Shown: positions 45,039 through 53,503 of the stretch, piece after piece
Layout of the letters: each line of letters begins with the position of its first letter
How positions within the stretch are numbered: the stretch's first letter is position 1
Source of the DNA: Polaromonas sp.
GTDB lineage: Bacteria > Pseudomonadota > Gammaproteobacteria > Burkholderiales > Burkholderiaceae_C
Reading direction: 5' to 3'
Assembly (NCBI GenBank): GCA_028291985.1
Contig: JAQGNE010000059.1
Location: forward strand, 26,626-90,625
Length of the DNA: 64,000 bases
Translations under genes and position numbers: made by a program
The notes under the pieces: model-generated
The model's input: only the letters and a program-made list of their open reading frames with translations
The model's database searches: none
Told to the model about the DNA's origin: nothing

Positions 45039-45055
45039 GTATGGGCAGACCATAC
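45039..45055 (+). promoter_or_regulatory. Inverted repeat upstream of the oligomer hydrolase gene
   Basis: GTATGG and CCATAC form a perfect 6-bp inverted repeat with a 5-nt spacer, 100 bp before the 3HB-oligomer hydrolase start. It may be a regulator site; no regulator is encoded nearby. The remaining ~280 bp between mscS and this gene hold only the ribosome site AGGAGA at 45145-45150. Confidence 0.3.
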
Positions 45056-45155
45056 CGGGCTGCATGTACCGGTTTCATGGGTTTTAAGAGACACGGACGG
45101 GCAGACGTGGGTGCTGGGTTCCCAAAGAACGATTACTTTTCATCAGGAGACAATT

Positions 45156-47291
45156 TTGAAATTCGACATCATTGAAACCTTGAGCCTCACGGCTGTTGCC
45201 GCGGCTGTGCTGCTGGTCAGCGGATGCGGAGGCGGCAGCGGCAGCGGCAGCGGCGGCACCTCCGCCGAAGCCCGCAATGTGAAGCCAGCCTATCTGGGCG
45301 CCGTGGTCAGGGCCGACTACGACGGCAATACCGACGACCTGTTGACCGCAGGCCTTGGCAAGACCGGTCTGGGCGGTGCGGCAGCGCCAGTGTCGGCCAA
45401 CCCCTTGAGCCCGACCGGCCCCGAGTTGCGCAAGATCGCCATCTTCAACAACTACCGCGCCATTCTGGATATCACCGCCGCCGGCGGCTACGGCACGCTG
45501 TACGGCCCCAATGTGGATGCCAGGGGCGTGGTCACCGCCAATGAAGGCAAGATTGCCGGCAGCGAGTACATCGCCTATTCGGACGACGGCACGGGCCAGC
45601 AAAACATCACGATGCTGGTGCAGGTCCCGGCCAGCTTCAACCCGGACAACCCCTGCATCGTGACCGCGACGTCCAGCGGATCGCGCGGCGTGTACGGCGC
45701 CATCGGGTCGTCCGGTGAGTGGGGCCTGAAAAACAACTGCGCGGTGGCCTACACCGACAAGGGCACCGGCAACGGTATCCATGATTTGCAGAACAACACC
45801 GTCAGCGTGCAGAACGGCACGCGTGCCGATGCCGCCGCCGCAGGCAGGCTGTCGATCTTTACCGCCAGCCTGACGGACGCCGCGCGCAATGCCTTCAATG
45901 CGCTCACGCCCAACCGCTTTGCCATCAAGCATGCGCACTCGCAGCAAAACCCCGAAAAAGACTGGGGCAAATGGACGCTGCAGTCGATCGAGTTCGCCTA
46001 CTTCGTGCTCAACGAGCGCTATGGCGCGACGTCGTTTGACGGCACCACGCGGCTCAAGCGCCTGGTGCCCGGCAACACCATCGTGATCGCATCCAGCGTC
46101 TCCAACGGCGCAGGTGCGGCACTCGCTGCGGCCGAGCAGGACACGCAAGGCCTGATCAGCGGCGTCGCCGTTGCCGAGCCGCAAATGCAGCTGGTGCCTG
46201 ACTCCCGCCTGAGCGTCAGGCGTGGTGCGGTCATACAGGCCGGCACCGGCCGGTCACTCTATGACTACTCGACCCTGGCCAACTTGCTGCAGCCGTGTGC
46301 GGGCCTGGTGTCGCCGGCCACCAATGCCTTCAACACGACGGTCGGCACGCCTGCCGGTGTTGCGATTGCTGCCAACCGCTGCAGCGCGCTGCAGGCCAAC
46401 GGCCTTATCACCGGCGCCACCACCGCCGAGCAGGCCGCCAGCGCCATGGCCACGCTGCAGGCAGCGGGCTGGCAGCCTGAAAGCAATGACCTGCAGGCGT
46501 CGCACTATTCCTTTGCAACCCTGCCCGTGACGCTGACGTATGCCAATACCTATGGCCGTTTCAGCGTGGCCGACAACCTGTGCAACTACAGCTACGCGGC
46601 CGCTGCAGCAACCGGTGCGCCCGCGCCACTGGCCGCGGCCGCACTGGCCACTACCTTCGGCACCGGCAACGGCGTGCCGCCTACCGCAGGCATCAACATC
46701 ATCAACAACGCCAGCGTGGGCGGGCCATTGGTTGATGCGACCTCGCTTTCGGGCACAGGCATTGCTGACTACAACACGCCCGGAGCGCTGTGCCTGCGCG
46801 AGCTGGCCGTGGGCACCAGCCCCAACGCAAGGCGCGTGCAGCAAGGTGTTGGCGAAGTCCTGCGTACTGCCAACCTGCGCGGCAAGCCGGCGCTCATCGT
46901 GCATGGCCGGTCTGACACGCTGGTGCCTACCGCCCACACCTCGCGGCCTTACTTCGGCCTGAACAAGATCGTCGAGGGCGCCAACAGCAAGCTGTCGTAC
47001 ATCGAGGTGACGAATGCACAGCACTTTGATGCCTTCCTGGGCTTTCCGGGTTATGCCAACCGTTTTGTGCCGCTGCACAGCTACTTCATTCAGGCGATGG
47101 ACCTGATGTATGCCAACCTGAAATCGGGCACGGCACTGCCGCAGAGCCAGGTGGTGCGCGCCGTGCCGCGCGGTCTGACAGGCGCTGTGGCCAATCCGAT
47201 CACGGCGGCCAATGTGCCGCTGATCAAGACCACCGCTGCTGCGGCAGACCAGATCACCTTCAGCAACAACGTGGTGGTGATCGCCGACTGA
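45156..47291 (+). CDS. D-(-)-3-hydroxybutyrate oligomer hydrolase
   Basis: 711 aa. It hydrolyses oligomers released from poly(3-hydroxybutyrate) to the monomer. The start is the TTG at 45156, five bases after AGGAGA; no ATG fits. The signal ends in a lipobox, LVSGC, followed by GGGSGSGSGG as a flexible tether, so a lipoprotein is expected. Family (3HBOH) stretches: IVTATSSGSRGVYGAIGSSG, AYTDKGTGNGIHDL, the nucleophile region VIASSVSNGAGAALAAAEQD, PALIVHGRSDTLVPTAHTSR and NAQHFDAFLGFPGYANRFVP. The His of the last and Asp of GRSD are probable catalytic residues. The neighbouring type II system could export partners but this is not shown. Confidence 0.88.
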   Translation: MKFDIIETLSLTAVAAAVLLVSGCGGGSGSGSGGTSAEARNVKPAYLGAVVRADYDGNTDDLLTAGLGKTGLGGAAAPVSANPLSPTGPELRKIAIFNNYRAILDITAAGGYGTLYGPNVDARGVVTANEGKIAGSEYIAYSDDGTGQQNITMLVQVPASFNPDNPCIVTATSSGSRGVYGAIGSSGEWGLKNNCAVAYTDKGTGNGIHDLQNNTVSVQNGTRADAAAAGRLSIFTASLTDAARNAFNALTPNRFAIKHAHSQQNPEKDWGKWTLQSIEFAYFVLNERYGATSFDGTTRLKRLVPGNTIVIASSVSNGAGAALAAAEQDTQGLISGVAVAEPQMQLVPDSRLSVRRGAVIQAGTGRSLYDYSTLANLLQPCAGLVSPATNAFNTTVGTPAGVAIAANRCSALQANGLITGATTAEQAASAMATLQAAGWQPESNDLQASHYSFATLPVTLTYANTYGRFSVADNLCNYSYAAAAATGAPAPLAAAALATTFGTGNGVPPTAGINIINNASVGGPLVDATSLSGTGIADYNTPGALCLRELAVGTSPNARRVQQGVGEVLRTANLRGKPALIVHGRSDTLVPTAHTSRPYFGLNKIVEGANSKLSYIEVTNAQHFDAFLGFPGYANRFVPLHSYFIQAMDLMYANLKSGTALPQSQVVRAVPRGLTGAVANPITAANVPLIKTTAAAADQITFSNNVVVIAD

Positions 47292-47334
47292 GCGGCTTGT
47301 ACGTGACAAGGCAGGCCGATGGCGTGCCGCTACT

Positions 47335-47363
47335 GCCCCGACGCGTATGCGCCGGGGCTTTTT
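47335..47363 (+). terminator. Rho-independent terminator after the oligomer hydrolase gene
   Basis: GCCCCG pairs with CGGGGC across a 12-nt loop and is followed by TTTTT. It starts 43 bp after the stop codon. Confidence 0.85.
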
Positions 47364-47519
47364 CTTTTGTGCTGGCGGATGTAGATGTCGTGACGGCGCT
47401 GTCAGCGACCACTCAAAAGGAAAGCGGATCGGCATGCCGCTGGCTGAGCGGTCGGGTGCAAGCATTGCGTCTGCGAGATCACAAGTCGCTTTCCTGATGG
47501 GCTGATAGCCGGCATGGAC

Positions 47520-48380
47520 TCAGTCTGGCAGGACCGTCGTGCGATGCAGAAATCGGTCGCCGTGCGCCTTGTAATTGGCGACCGCGTAATGCATATTGCA
47601 ATAGTTGTCCCACATCAGCACGTCATGCAGTTGCCAGCTGTGGCGATAGATGAATTCCGGTGAGGTCGAGTGCTTGAATAACAGCTCCAGCACCACGTCA
47701 CTTTCTGTTTGAGACAACTCAAGGATGCGCGCTGTGAATCCGGGATTCACAAAAAGCGCTTTTCGTCCGCTATACGGATGTGTCCGAACTACGGGCCAAA
47801 TCGCGTTTTTCTTCGAGGCTTCGTCCAGCTTTCCCGAAAATTCCTTGGCATAGCTGGTCCGTAAAACGGCAGCTGCGAGGCTGTGTTCAGCCGTCAGACC
47901 GTCAAGCATTTTTTTCATGGGTTCGGACAGCGCGTCGTAAGCCTGGTACATGTTTGCAAACATGGTGTCGCCGCCGGCAGACGGAATTTCGATCGCATGA
48001 AGGATAGAGCCGCGGGGTTGAGCGGGATCCCAAGCGCTGTCCGAATGCCAGTAGGTTCCAGCGTCTTCCCGGCCCAGGGGCTTGCCGTTGATCTTTTTGT
48101 TGGAAACACGGTATATCTGCGGGAAACCGTCGGCGTAGTAGTGAGCCAGCACCGGGTTCGCGGTGGCCCCCTTGTCATACACACCACCGAAATATGAGGT
48201 CAGCCGGACGTGGTCTTGCGGCGTAATGTCCTGGCCGCGAAAAAGAAGCACGCCGCTGGCCTTCACCCAGGCATTCCGGATGAAGTTGATGTCATCGCTT
48301 TCGAGGGGCTTGGAAAAATCGATACCAGAAATTTCCATTCCGAAATCGGGTGCAAGTGAACGGCTTGAAAGTTTTTGCAT
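47520..48380 (-). CDS. TauD/TfdA family Fe(II)/alpha-ketoglutarate-dependent dioxygenase
   Basis: 286 aa. Such enzymes hydroxylate a substrate while decarboxylating alpha-ketoglutarate, often cleaving C-S, C-O or C-N bonds. The metal triad is visible: His112 and Asp114 in TYWHSDSAWD and His264 in NMHYAVANY; Arg276 and Arg280 in GDRFLHRTTV would bind alpha-ketoglutarate. The N-terminus FGMEISGIDFSKPL is typical. It is transcribed divergently from the LysR gene, 151 bp apart, and that regulator is its likely controller. Part of the proposed catabolic island; the substrate is unknown. Confidence 0.92.
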   Translation of the reverse strand: MQKLSSRSLAPDFGMEISGIDFSKPLESDDINFIRNAWVKASGVLLFRGQDITPQDHVRLTSYFGGVYDKGATANPVLAHYYADGFPQIYRVSNKKINGKPLGREDAGTYWHSDSAWDPAQPRGSILHAIEIPSAGGDTMFANMYQAYDALSEPMKKMLDGLTAEHSLAAAVLRTSYAKEFSGKLDEASKKNAIWPVVRTHPYSGRKALFVNPGFTARILELSQTESDVVLELLFKHSTSPEFIYRHSWQLHDVLMWDNYCNMHYAVANYKAHGDRFLHRTTVLPD

Positions 48381-48468
48381 GTGTGGCGTGGCCTTTTGTT
48401 AATGAAGCCCTTCTGTCTCTTTGGAAGGGTTAGGATGACTATCCCCTGCCTCCAGCAGGCTGTCTATT

Positions 48469-48504
48469 CCATAATTTTTTCCCCGCCATAAATTTAATTT
48501 TTAA
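48469..48504 (-). promoter_or_regulatory. AT-rich motif pair between the dioxygenase and lysR genes (candidate operator)
   Basis: Two CCATAA half-sites, at 48469-48474 and 48486-48491, lie 17 bp apart in the 151-bp divergent region. The second continues into a 17-mer whose minus-strand reading AAAAATTAAATTTATGG matches 16 of 17 bases of one at 52261-52277. It is the best candidate site for the adjacent LysR-type regulator. Confidence 0.45.
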
Positions 48505-48531
48505 GCAGTCTTTCTAGGCTGGCTCAATGCG

Positions 48532-49437
48532 ATGAACCTTCGAGACCTTGAATATTTTGAAAAGATCGCCGACCTCGAAAGTGTCGGCGCCGCAGCGCTT
48601 GTTGTGCACAGGACCCAGCCCGCGCTAACCAGTTGCATCCGACGACTGGAGGAAGATTGCGGCGCTCGTTTGCTGGAGCGTTCTGGTCGGGGTATCAAGC
48701 TCACAGATGCGGGCCGCACCTTGTTGCGCTGGGCCAGCCACATCCGGCTGGTGGTCGGCGATGCGCAGCGTGAAATCGCGCAGGTCGGCAAGGGGCTTAC
48801 CGGCACCGTGAAACTCGGCATCGCGCCGACCTCTGCCTATATCTCTCTGCCCAATGTTGTTGCCAGATTGTTTGAAGAAATGCCCGAGATCAAGCTGCAG
48901 GTCACCGTCGGCGTCGTCGACAGCCTTACAACGTTGCTGACAGCCGGGGCGATTGACATCATGGTAGCGACGGAAAGACCCTCTTCCTCCAACCTGGTGA
49001 CTCATCCGATCCTTGACGACCAGATCGTGGTCGTGGCCTGCAAAAGCCACCCGATCTTTGCCGGCCTTGCGGATATTCGCAATCTGAGCAAGTACCGGTG
49101 GGTGGTGGAGGCCGAAGAATCTCCCGCGCGTATTTGGTTGGAAGCTTGCTTCAAAAAGCATCTTCTGGGTCCGCTGAAAGTGCAGATGGAAATCAACATG
49201 CCTACCGTGCTGCCACGGTTGATTCAAGGAACGCCCCACCTTGGTTTTATTTCACGCCGCCACCTGAAATCCTTTGAAGACAGAAAGGCGCTGAAGGAAT
49301 TTCGCCTGGCAGCAGTGACCATGTCCCGCAGATTTGCGGTGTCGTATGTTCAGGAGCGCTATTTGAGTCCGGCGGCAGAGCGTGTCATCGGTATTTTTTC
49401 AGAACTTGGGTCTTCATCCGCCAATACGCAAGCCTAA
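48532..49437 (+). CDS. LysR-type transcriptional regulator
   Basis: 301 aa. The N-terminal winged helix-turn-helix (MNLRDLEYFEKIADLESVGA, then RTQPALTSCIRRLEEDCGAR) and the co-inducer-binding domain with TVKLGIAPTSAY are clear. The position divergent from the dioxygenase and next to the dehydrogenase operon suggests it senses an intermediate of that pathway. Its stop codon lies inside the loop of a terminator-like hairpin. Confidence 0.95.
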   Translation: MNLRDLEYFEKIADLESVGAAALVVHRTQPALTSCIRRLEEDCGARLLERSGRGIKLTDAGRTLLRWASHIRLVVGDAQREIAQVGKGLTGTVKLGIAPTSAYISLPNVVARLFEEMPEIKLQVTVGVVDSLTTLLTAGAIDIMVATERPSSSNLVTHPILDDQIVVVACKSHPIFAGLADIRNLSKYRWVVEAEESPARIWLEACFKKHLLGPLKVQMEINMPTVLPRLIQGTPHLGFISRRHLKSFEDRKALKEFRLAAVTMSRRFAVSYVQERYLSPAAERVIGIFSELGSSSANTQA

Positions 49438-49450
49438 CGGGCTTGCGTTC
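49426..49450 (+). terminator. Hairpin at the end of lysR (convergent with the dehydrogenase gene)
   Basis: ACGCAAGCC pairs perfectly with GGCTTGCGT across a 5-nt loop that contains the TAA stop of the LysR gene. The T run is only two bases, so termination strength is uncertain. Confidence 0.6.
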
Positions 49451-49476
49451 AGAGCCAAGCCCGCTTCACGGTCACC

Positions 49477-50364
49477 TCACGACACGTCCTGCAGCGTTAG
49501 CGGAGTTTGCAGTGACTGCGCATCAAGCCATTGAAGTGCCTGCTCAATCGTTGGATTGGGTGTCGCCAACGGCGTTTTTTGGAGTCCTTCGGCGGTCACC
49601 CTGAAGCGGCGTTCAACGCCGTTCAAAATCTCCGACGGCAATCCCATTTGACGCAACTGATCACTTGCGTGGTGCACTTCATGCGCGCGCCGTGCAGCGT
49701 GAATCACATGAGTGCGCACGATCATCTCCATGAAGTCTTGCAACGAAGAGCGGTCAATATCCGACAGCACATCGTAGAGCTGCGTCCTGACGCCTTGCCG
49801 GTCCGCTGCTACCAGCATCTCCACGCACAGGCCTTCCACGCCTTTGGTGAAAACACTGCGCAATAGCTTCAGGGCAATGGCGTCACCAGGCTCGGACGCA
49901 AGCGCGGTGACCTTGCAGCCCATCGGTGCCGTCAAGCGCAGAAAATCGTTGCCCCGGTTACCCGCAACCAGAAGCGGCGTTTTTTCCAGCGTCAGCGAAA
50001 CGCCGCCCATGATGGCCACATCGAGGTAGTCGGTCCCCGATGAGCGGGCAAGCCGATGCGCCTGGCGCTTGTCATCCGGGCTGGCCGTGGTCAGGTCTGC
50101 GACACACGCACCAGCTTTGAGTAGCGGCGCAACCGCTTCGCAGAGCGCTAAAGCCTCCTCGCCAGTGGTGCACAGCAGGACCCAGTCTGCCGAATTGACG
50201 CAGTCTTCCATGCGGGCGTGCAGGGTGATGCAGCATTCCTTGACAAGGTTTGCTGCTGCAGCCGAGAGGAATGGCTCGCAGGCGTGGACCTCAAATCCCG
50301 CTTGCGCAAAAACTTTTGCAAAACAACGGCCGACTTCGCCGAGGCCGATAAATGAAATTTTCAT
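49477..50364 (-). CDS. 6-phosphogluconate/3-hydroxyisobutyrate dehydrogenase-like protein (DUF1932 type)
   Basis: 295 aa. The N-terminal Rossmann domain starts MKISFIGLGEVGRCFAKVFA; VADLTTASPDD and IMGGVSLTLEKTPLLVAGNR are typical of the NAD-binding 6PGDH group; the helical C-terminal half (LKLLRSVFTKGVEGLCVEML) resembles DUF1932. The enzyme would oxidise a beta-hydroxy acid. The start at 50364 fits the Rossmann fold. It is the last of the rraA-bug-dehydrogenase series on this strand, 26 bp after the Bug gene. Confidence 0.88.
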   Translation of the reverse strand: MKISFIGLGEVGRCFAKVFAQAGFEVHACEPFLSAAAANLVKECCITLHARMEDCVNSADWVLLCTTGEEALALCEAVAPLLKAGACVADLTTASPDDKRQAHRLARSSGTDYLDVAIMGGVSLTLEKTPLLVAGNRGNDFLRLTAPMGCKVTALASEPGDAIALKLLRSVFTKGVEGLCVEMLVAADRQGVRTQLYDVLSDIDRSSLQDFMEMIVRTHVIHAARRAHEVHHASDQLRQMGLPSEILNGVERRFRVTAEGLQKTPLATPNPTIEQALQWLDAQSLQTPLTLQDVS

Positions 50365-50389
50365 GCTTGTAATGGGGCAAATTCGGTGT

Positions 50390-51400
50390 TTACGCCTTGG
50401 CCTCTGTCCATGGCAGCTCCTGCCAGAGTTTTTTGAATCCGCGTTCGGTCTCCGAGAGTTCCTTGCGGAAGGCCGCGGGCCCAAGATAGCGTAAGGGTGT
50501 AAAAGACTTGGCGGACTGCTCCTTGAAGGCGGGGTCCTGAACCGCTTGGTCAATCGCCTTGACGAGCTTGGCCAGCATCTCCGGCGGCATGCCCTTCGGA
50601 GCAGCCATCCCGCGCAACGACGCCATGACGATGTTGTAACCCTGTTCTTTGAACGTCGGCAGGTCGGGAGCAATGACAGAACGCTCCTGGCTCATCTGAC
50701 CCAGGTGCCGCAAAGGCGTGCCGCCCTTCGAATAGGACAGCGCTTCACCGACGTTGATGCCCGCAACCATTAGCGACTTCGAGGCCACTGCCGCATGCAC
50801 TTCGCCTGAGCCGCGATACGGCACATGTGTCATCTTGATGCCTGTCGCTCGTTCCAGCATCAGCATCGCAAGGTGATCGTCCGAGCCGATCCCGGTGCTG
50901 CCAACGGTCACGGTGCCAGGATTGTTTTTGGCGTAGGCCACCAGTTCGGCCATGCTGTGGATGGGCGTGTCTGAATGGACGGAAAAATTGCTGGGGTCAT
51001 CGACCACATTGCCCAATAGATCAAAACTCTCCCATGTAAATCCGACCTTGCGCTCCAACGGCACTGTCAGCAGATTGGGCGTGTTCACAAAGCCGATAGT
51101 GCTTCCGTTAGGTGCTGCGCTGGCAATCGCCTGGAAAGCGATTGCGCCGCCTGCGCCAGTGCGGTTGACGACGGCGATGCGCGATCCGCCACCAAGGTAC
51201 TTCTCAATATAAGGTGCAATGACGCGAGCCGTCATATCGGTTCCGCCGCCTGGGGCATAACCCACGATCATGGTGATAACGGAGGGCAAATCGGCTGCGC
51301 TCGCCCGGCCTGTGGCAGCGCCAATGACAGCGGCTCCGCCCGCGCTCAACAACAGGCGGCGGCTGATTGGTTTATTCATCGTGGGAAAAGAACGGTTCAT
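50390..51400 (-). CDS. TctC/Bug family periplasmic solute-binding protein (catabolic island, 1)
   Basis: 336 aa. The start at 51400 follows AGGTG. The signal contains a twin-Arg-like SRRLLLSAGGAAVIGAATG, cleaved around ASA. The Bug loop PVITMIVGYAPGGGTDMTAR (PxVxxIVxxxPGG form) and NRTGAGGAIAFQAIA are present. It lies between the RraA-like aldolase gene (78 bp upstream) and the dehydrogenase gene on the same strand, so it likely binds the pathway substrate. Confidence 0.9.
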   Translation of the reverse strand: MNRSFPTMNKPISRRLLLSAGGAAVIGAATGRASAADLPSVITMIVGYAPGGGTDMTARVIAPYIEKYLGGGSRIAVVNRTGAGGAIAFQAIASAAPNGSTIGFVNTPNLLTVPLERKVGFTWESFDLLGNVVDDPSNFSVHSDTPIHSMAELVAYAKNNPGTVTVGSTGIGSDDHLAMLMLERATGIKMTHVPYRGSGEVHAAVASKSLMVAGINVGEALSYSKGGTPLRHLGQMSQERSVIAPDLPTFKEQGYNIVMASLRGMAAPKGMPPEMLAKLVKAIDQAVQDPAFKEQSAKSFTPLRYLGPAAFRKELSETERGFKKLWQELPWTEAKA

Positions 51401-51478
51401 TGTTTTTTCACCTGTAATCCTGAGCGTGTTCGTGGTCATTTGGTACTGAGGTCGTAAGAGGTTGTTGGGACAAGGCTG

Positions 51479-52150
51479 TCACACTATTTCGCAGTTGAGA
51501 CGCGCCAGCGCCTTGTCGACCCAGGATGTGTCCAGGGTGCCGTCCCTGATCTGCTCAATCGTGACGGTCTCCGCAGCATGCTTGGCGTTTGCGGCTGCGT
51601 AGATCTCGTCGGCAGCGGCGTACGGTACGCACAACAGCCCATCAGCGTCACCAACGATGAGGTCACCGGGGCAGATCACCATGCCGTCAATGGAAATGAT
51701 GCCGTTGATTTCACCCGGACCATCTTTGTAAGGGCCCCTGTGCGTAACACCCTTGGCAAAAACGGGGAAGTGGCCCTGCGAGATCATGTCGTAGTCTCGT
51801 ATGGCGCCGTTGATGACGATGCCAGCAGCACCTCTGCTCTGCGCATAGGACACCATGATTTCGCCAATCAGTGCATTGGTCAGGTCGGCACCCCCATCGA
51901 CCACGATCACATCTCCCGGCCGGGCCATGTCAAGTGCCTTATGGATCATCAGGTTGTCACCGGGGCGGGTCTTGACGGTGAACGCCGGACCTGCAAGAAC
52001 CCCACTTTTGTGCATTGGCCTCAGCATAGGCCCGCCGGCGCTGATTCGCGACATGCAGTCGCTCACATTGGCAACAGGGATCGCCCTGAACTTTTCGACG
52101 ATGTCCTTGCTGACTCTTACTTCGTTTTTATGGATACTGAACCCGAACAT
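51479..52150 (-). CDS. RraA-like family protein, probable HMG/CHA-type aldolase
   Basis: 223 aa. The family has class II pyruvate aldolases for 4-hydroxy-4-methyl- or 4-carboxy-4-hydroxy-2-oxoadipate, besides the RNase inhibitor RraA. Catabolic branch signs are ARPGDVIVVDGGADLTNALI, GIVINGAIRDYDMI and DLIVGDADGLLCVPYA. RraA proper is shorter (~160 aa) and lacks some catalytic residues. First of a three-gene unit (RraA, Bug, dehydrogenase). The promoter lies in the 354-bp region shared with the divergent Bug gene. Confidence 0.85.
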   Translation of the reverse strand: MFGFSIHKNEVRVSKDIVEKFRAIPVANVSDCMSRISAGGPMLRPMHKSGVLAGPAFTVKTRPGDNLMIHKALDMARPGDVIVVDGGADLTNALIGEIMVSYAQSRGAAGIVINGAIRDYDMISQGHFPVFAKGVTHRGPYKDGPGEINGIISIDGMVICPGDLIVGDADGLLCVPYAAADEIYAAANAKHAAETVTIEQIRDGTLDTSWVDKALARLNCEIV

Positions 52151-52248
52151 GTTTTCCTCATCATTTGCTTAAAAGGCAATGTTATTTTTGCCCTCCAGAT
52201 TGAAGACGCGGGTTTCCCCTTGCAAGAGGCGTTTTAACAATTGAATGA

Positions 52249-52277
52249 TTTATGGAAATGAAAAATTTAATTTATGG
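52249..52277 (+). promoter_or_regulatory. AT-rich motif pair between the aldolase and Bug genes (candidate operator)
   Basis: Two TTTATGG sites 22 bp apart at 52249-52255 and 52271-52277. The 17-mer AAAAATTTAATTTATGG at 52261-52277 differs at one base from the one in the dioxygenase/lysR region. The 354-bp divergent region around it (52151-52504) also contains the palindrome at 52328; no gene was found. Confidence 0.45.
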
Positions 52278-52327
52278 TTCGTACCGGCATTGCAGTTGAC
52301 GAAGGGAGGGTTGTTATCAGCAACTGT

Positions 52328-52346
52328 TTGATGGTTGAACCATCAA
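52328..52346 (+). promoter_or_regulatory. 19-bp perfect palindrome, probable operator
   Basis: TTGATGGTT-G-AACCATCAA, nine-base arms around one central base, in the divergent region between the RraA-like gene and the second Bug gene. Its size fits a dimeric repressor of the GntR or IclR kind. No such regulator is encoded in the window. Confidence 0.65.
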
Positions 52347-52504
52347 CAATTAAAATTTGAAAGTAATCAATGAAAACATGTCCGCAGTAGGGCGGCCGGA
52401 ACCAGCGGCAGTGATCGAAAGTAGCAGTCGCTGGCGATCGCAATCGCTTCTATCTTTTCTCAAAAGTCTGACAACCTGGGCTCAAGGGCCTGACTGGAAA
52501 ATCA

Positions 52505-53503
52505 ATGAACTGGTCTAAAGCTATCGCGGCTGCTTTGCTGGCGTCCGGCCTGGGGACAACGCTGGTGCACGCCCAGTCAAGTGCGAACCAGGCGGCTTCA
52601 AGCTACCCGTCCAGGCCGATACGGCTGGTGGTTCCATATCCTGCTGGCGGCGGCCTTGATGTGATGTCACGCCTGCTTGGCGACCGGCTCAGCCAGAGCC
52701 TGGGGCAGCCGGTGGTGATTGACAACAAGCCTGGCGCGGGGACGATTCTGGCCGCCGAGCTGGTCGCTAGGTCACCTGCGGATGGCCACACGCTGATGAT
52801 CACCACCGATGCCACGGTAACGATCAACCCGCATCTGTACGCCCGCCTGCCCTATGACCCGGTCAAGGACTTCGCGCCCATCACGCAGCTGGTGCTCTTG
52901 AATCAGTTGCTGCTGGCCAACCCTGCCGTACCTGCCGACAACCTCAAAGAGCTGGTGGTTTATGCCAAGGCCAACCCCGGCAAGCTGAATTACGCGTCTT
53001 ACGGCAGTGGCAGCCAGCCGCATCTGGCCATGGAAATGCTCAAGAGCCAGGCCGGCGTTGACATCGTTCATGTGCCCTACAAAGGCATTCCACAAGCCGT
53101 GCCGGCAGTTTTGGCCAACGAGGTGCAGATGACGTTTTCTGGCGCGGCGTCCTCGCAGGCGCATCTGAAGGCTGGCAAGCTGAAAGCGTTGGCGGTGGGC
53201 GGCAAGAACCGCATGCCTTTGTTGCCGGACGTTCCCACCTTCAGCGAGTCCGGCTTTCCGGATGTGCCGTCCAACGCCTGGTTCGGGCTGTTCGCGCCAG
53301 CCGGAACGCCGCGCGCCATTGTGCTCAAGCTGCATGCAGAAGTGACCCGTATCCTGAAGGATCCGGAGTTCGTGCAAAAGGAACTGCTGGCCAAAGGTTA
53401 TGAACTGGTAGCCAGTACGCCGGAAGAGTTCGCAGTTTTTCTGGTCGCCGACAGCAAGCGCAATGCGCAGGCCGTCAAGATATCTGGCGCCAAGGTCGAA
53501 TGA
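52505..53503 (+). CDS. TctC/Bug family periplasmic solute-binding protein (catabolic island, 2)
   Basis: 332 aa. Signal peptide cleaved about VHAQ (residue 24). Bug loops: IRLVVPYPAGGGLDVMSRLL and NKPGAGTILAAELVARSPAD. GGAAA precedes the ATG. Its stop overlaps the next hydrolase gene (ATGA), which shows that the two are in one operon and makes an ester or amide a reasonable ligand. Confidence 0.92.
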   Translation: MNWSKAIAAALLASGLGTTLVHAQSSANQAASSYPSRPIRLVVPYPAGGGLDVMSRLLGDRLSQSLGQPVVIDNKPGAGTILAAELVARSPADGHTLMITTDATVTINPHLYARLPYDPVKDFAPITQLVLLNQLLLANPAVPADNLKELVVYAKANPGKLNYASYGSGSQPHLAMEMLKSQAGVDIVHVPYKGIPQAVPAVLANEVQMTFSGAASSQAHLKAGKLKALAVGGKNRMPLLPDVPTFSESGFPDVPSNAWFGLFAPAGTPRAIVLKLHAEVTRILKDPEFVQKELLAKGYELVASTPEEFAVFLVADSKRNAQAVKISGAKVE

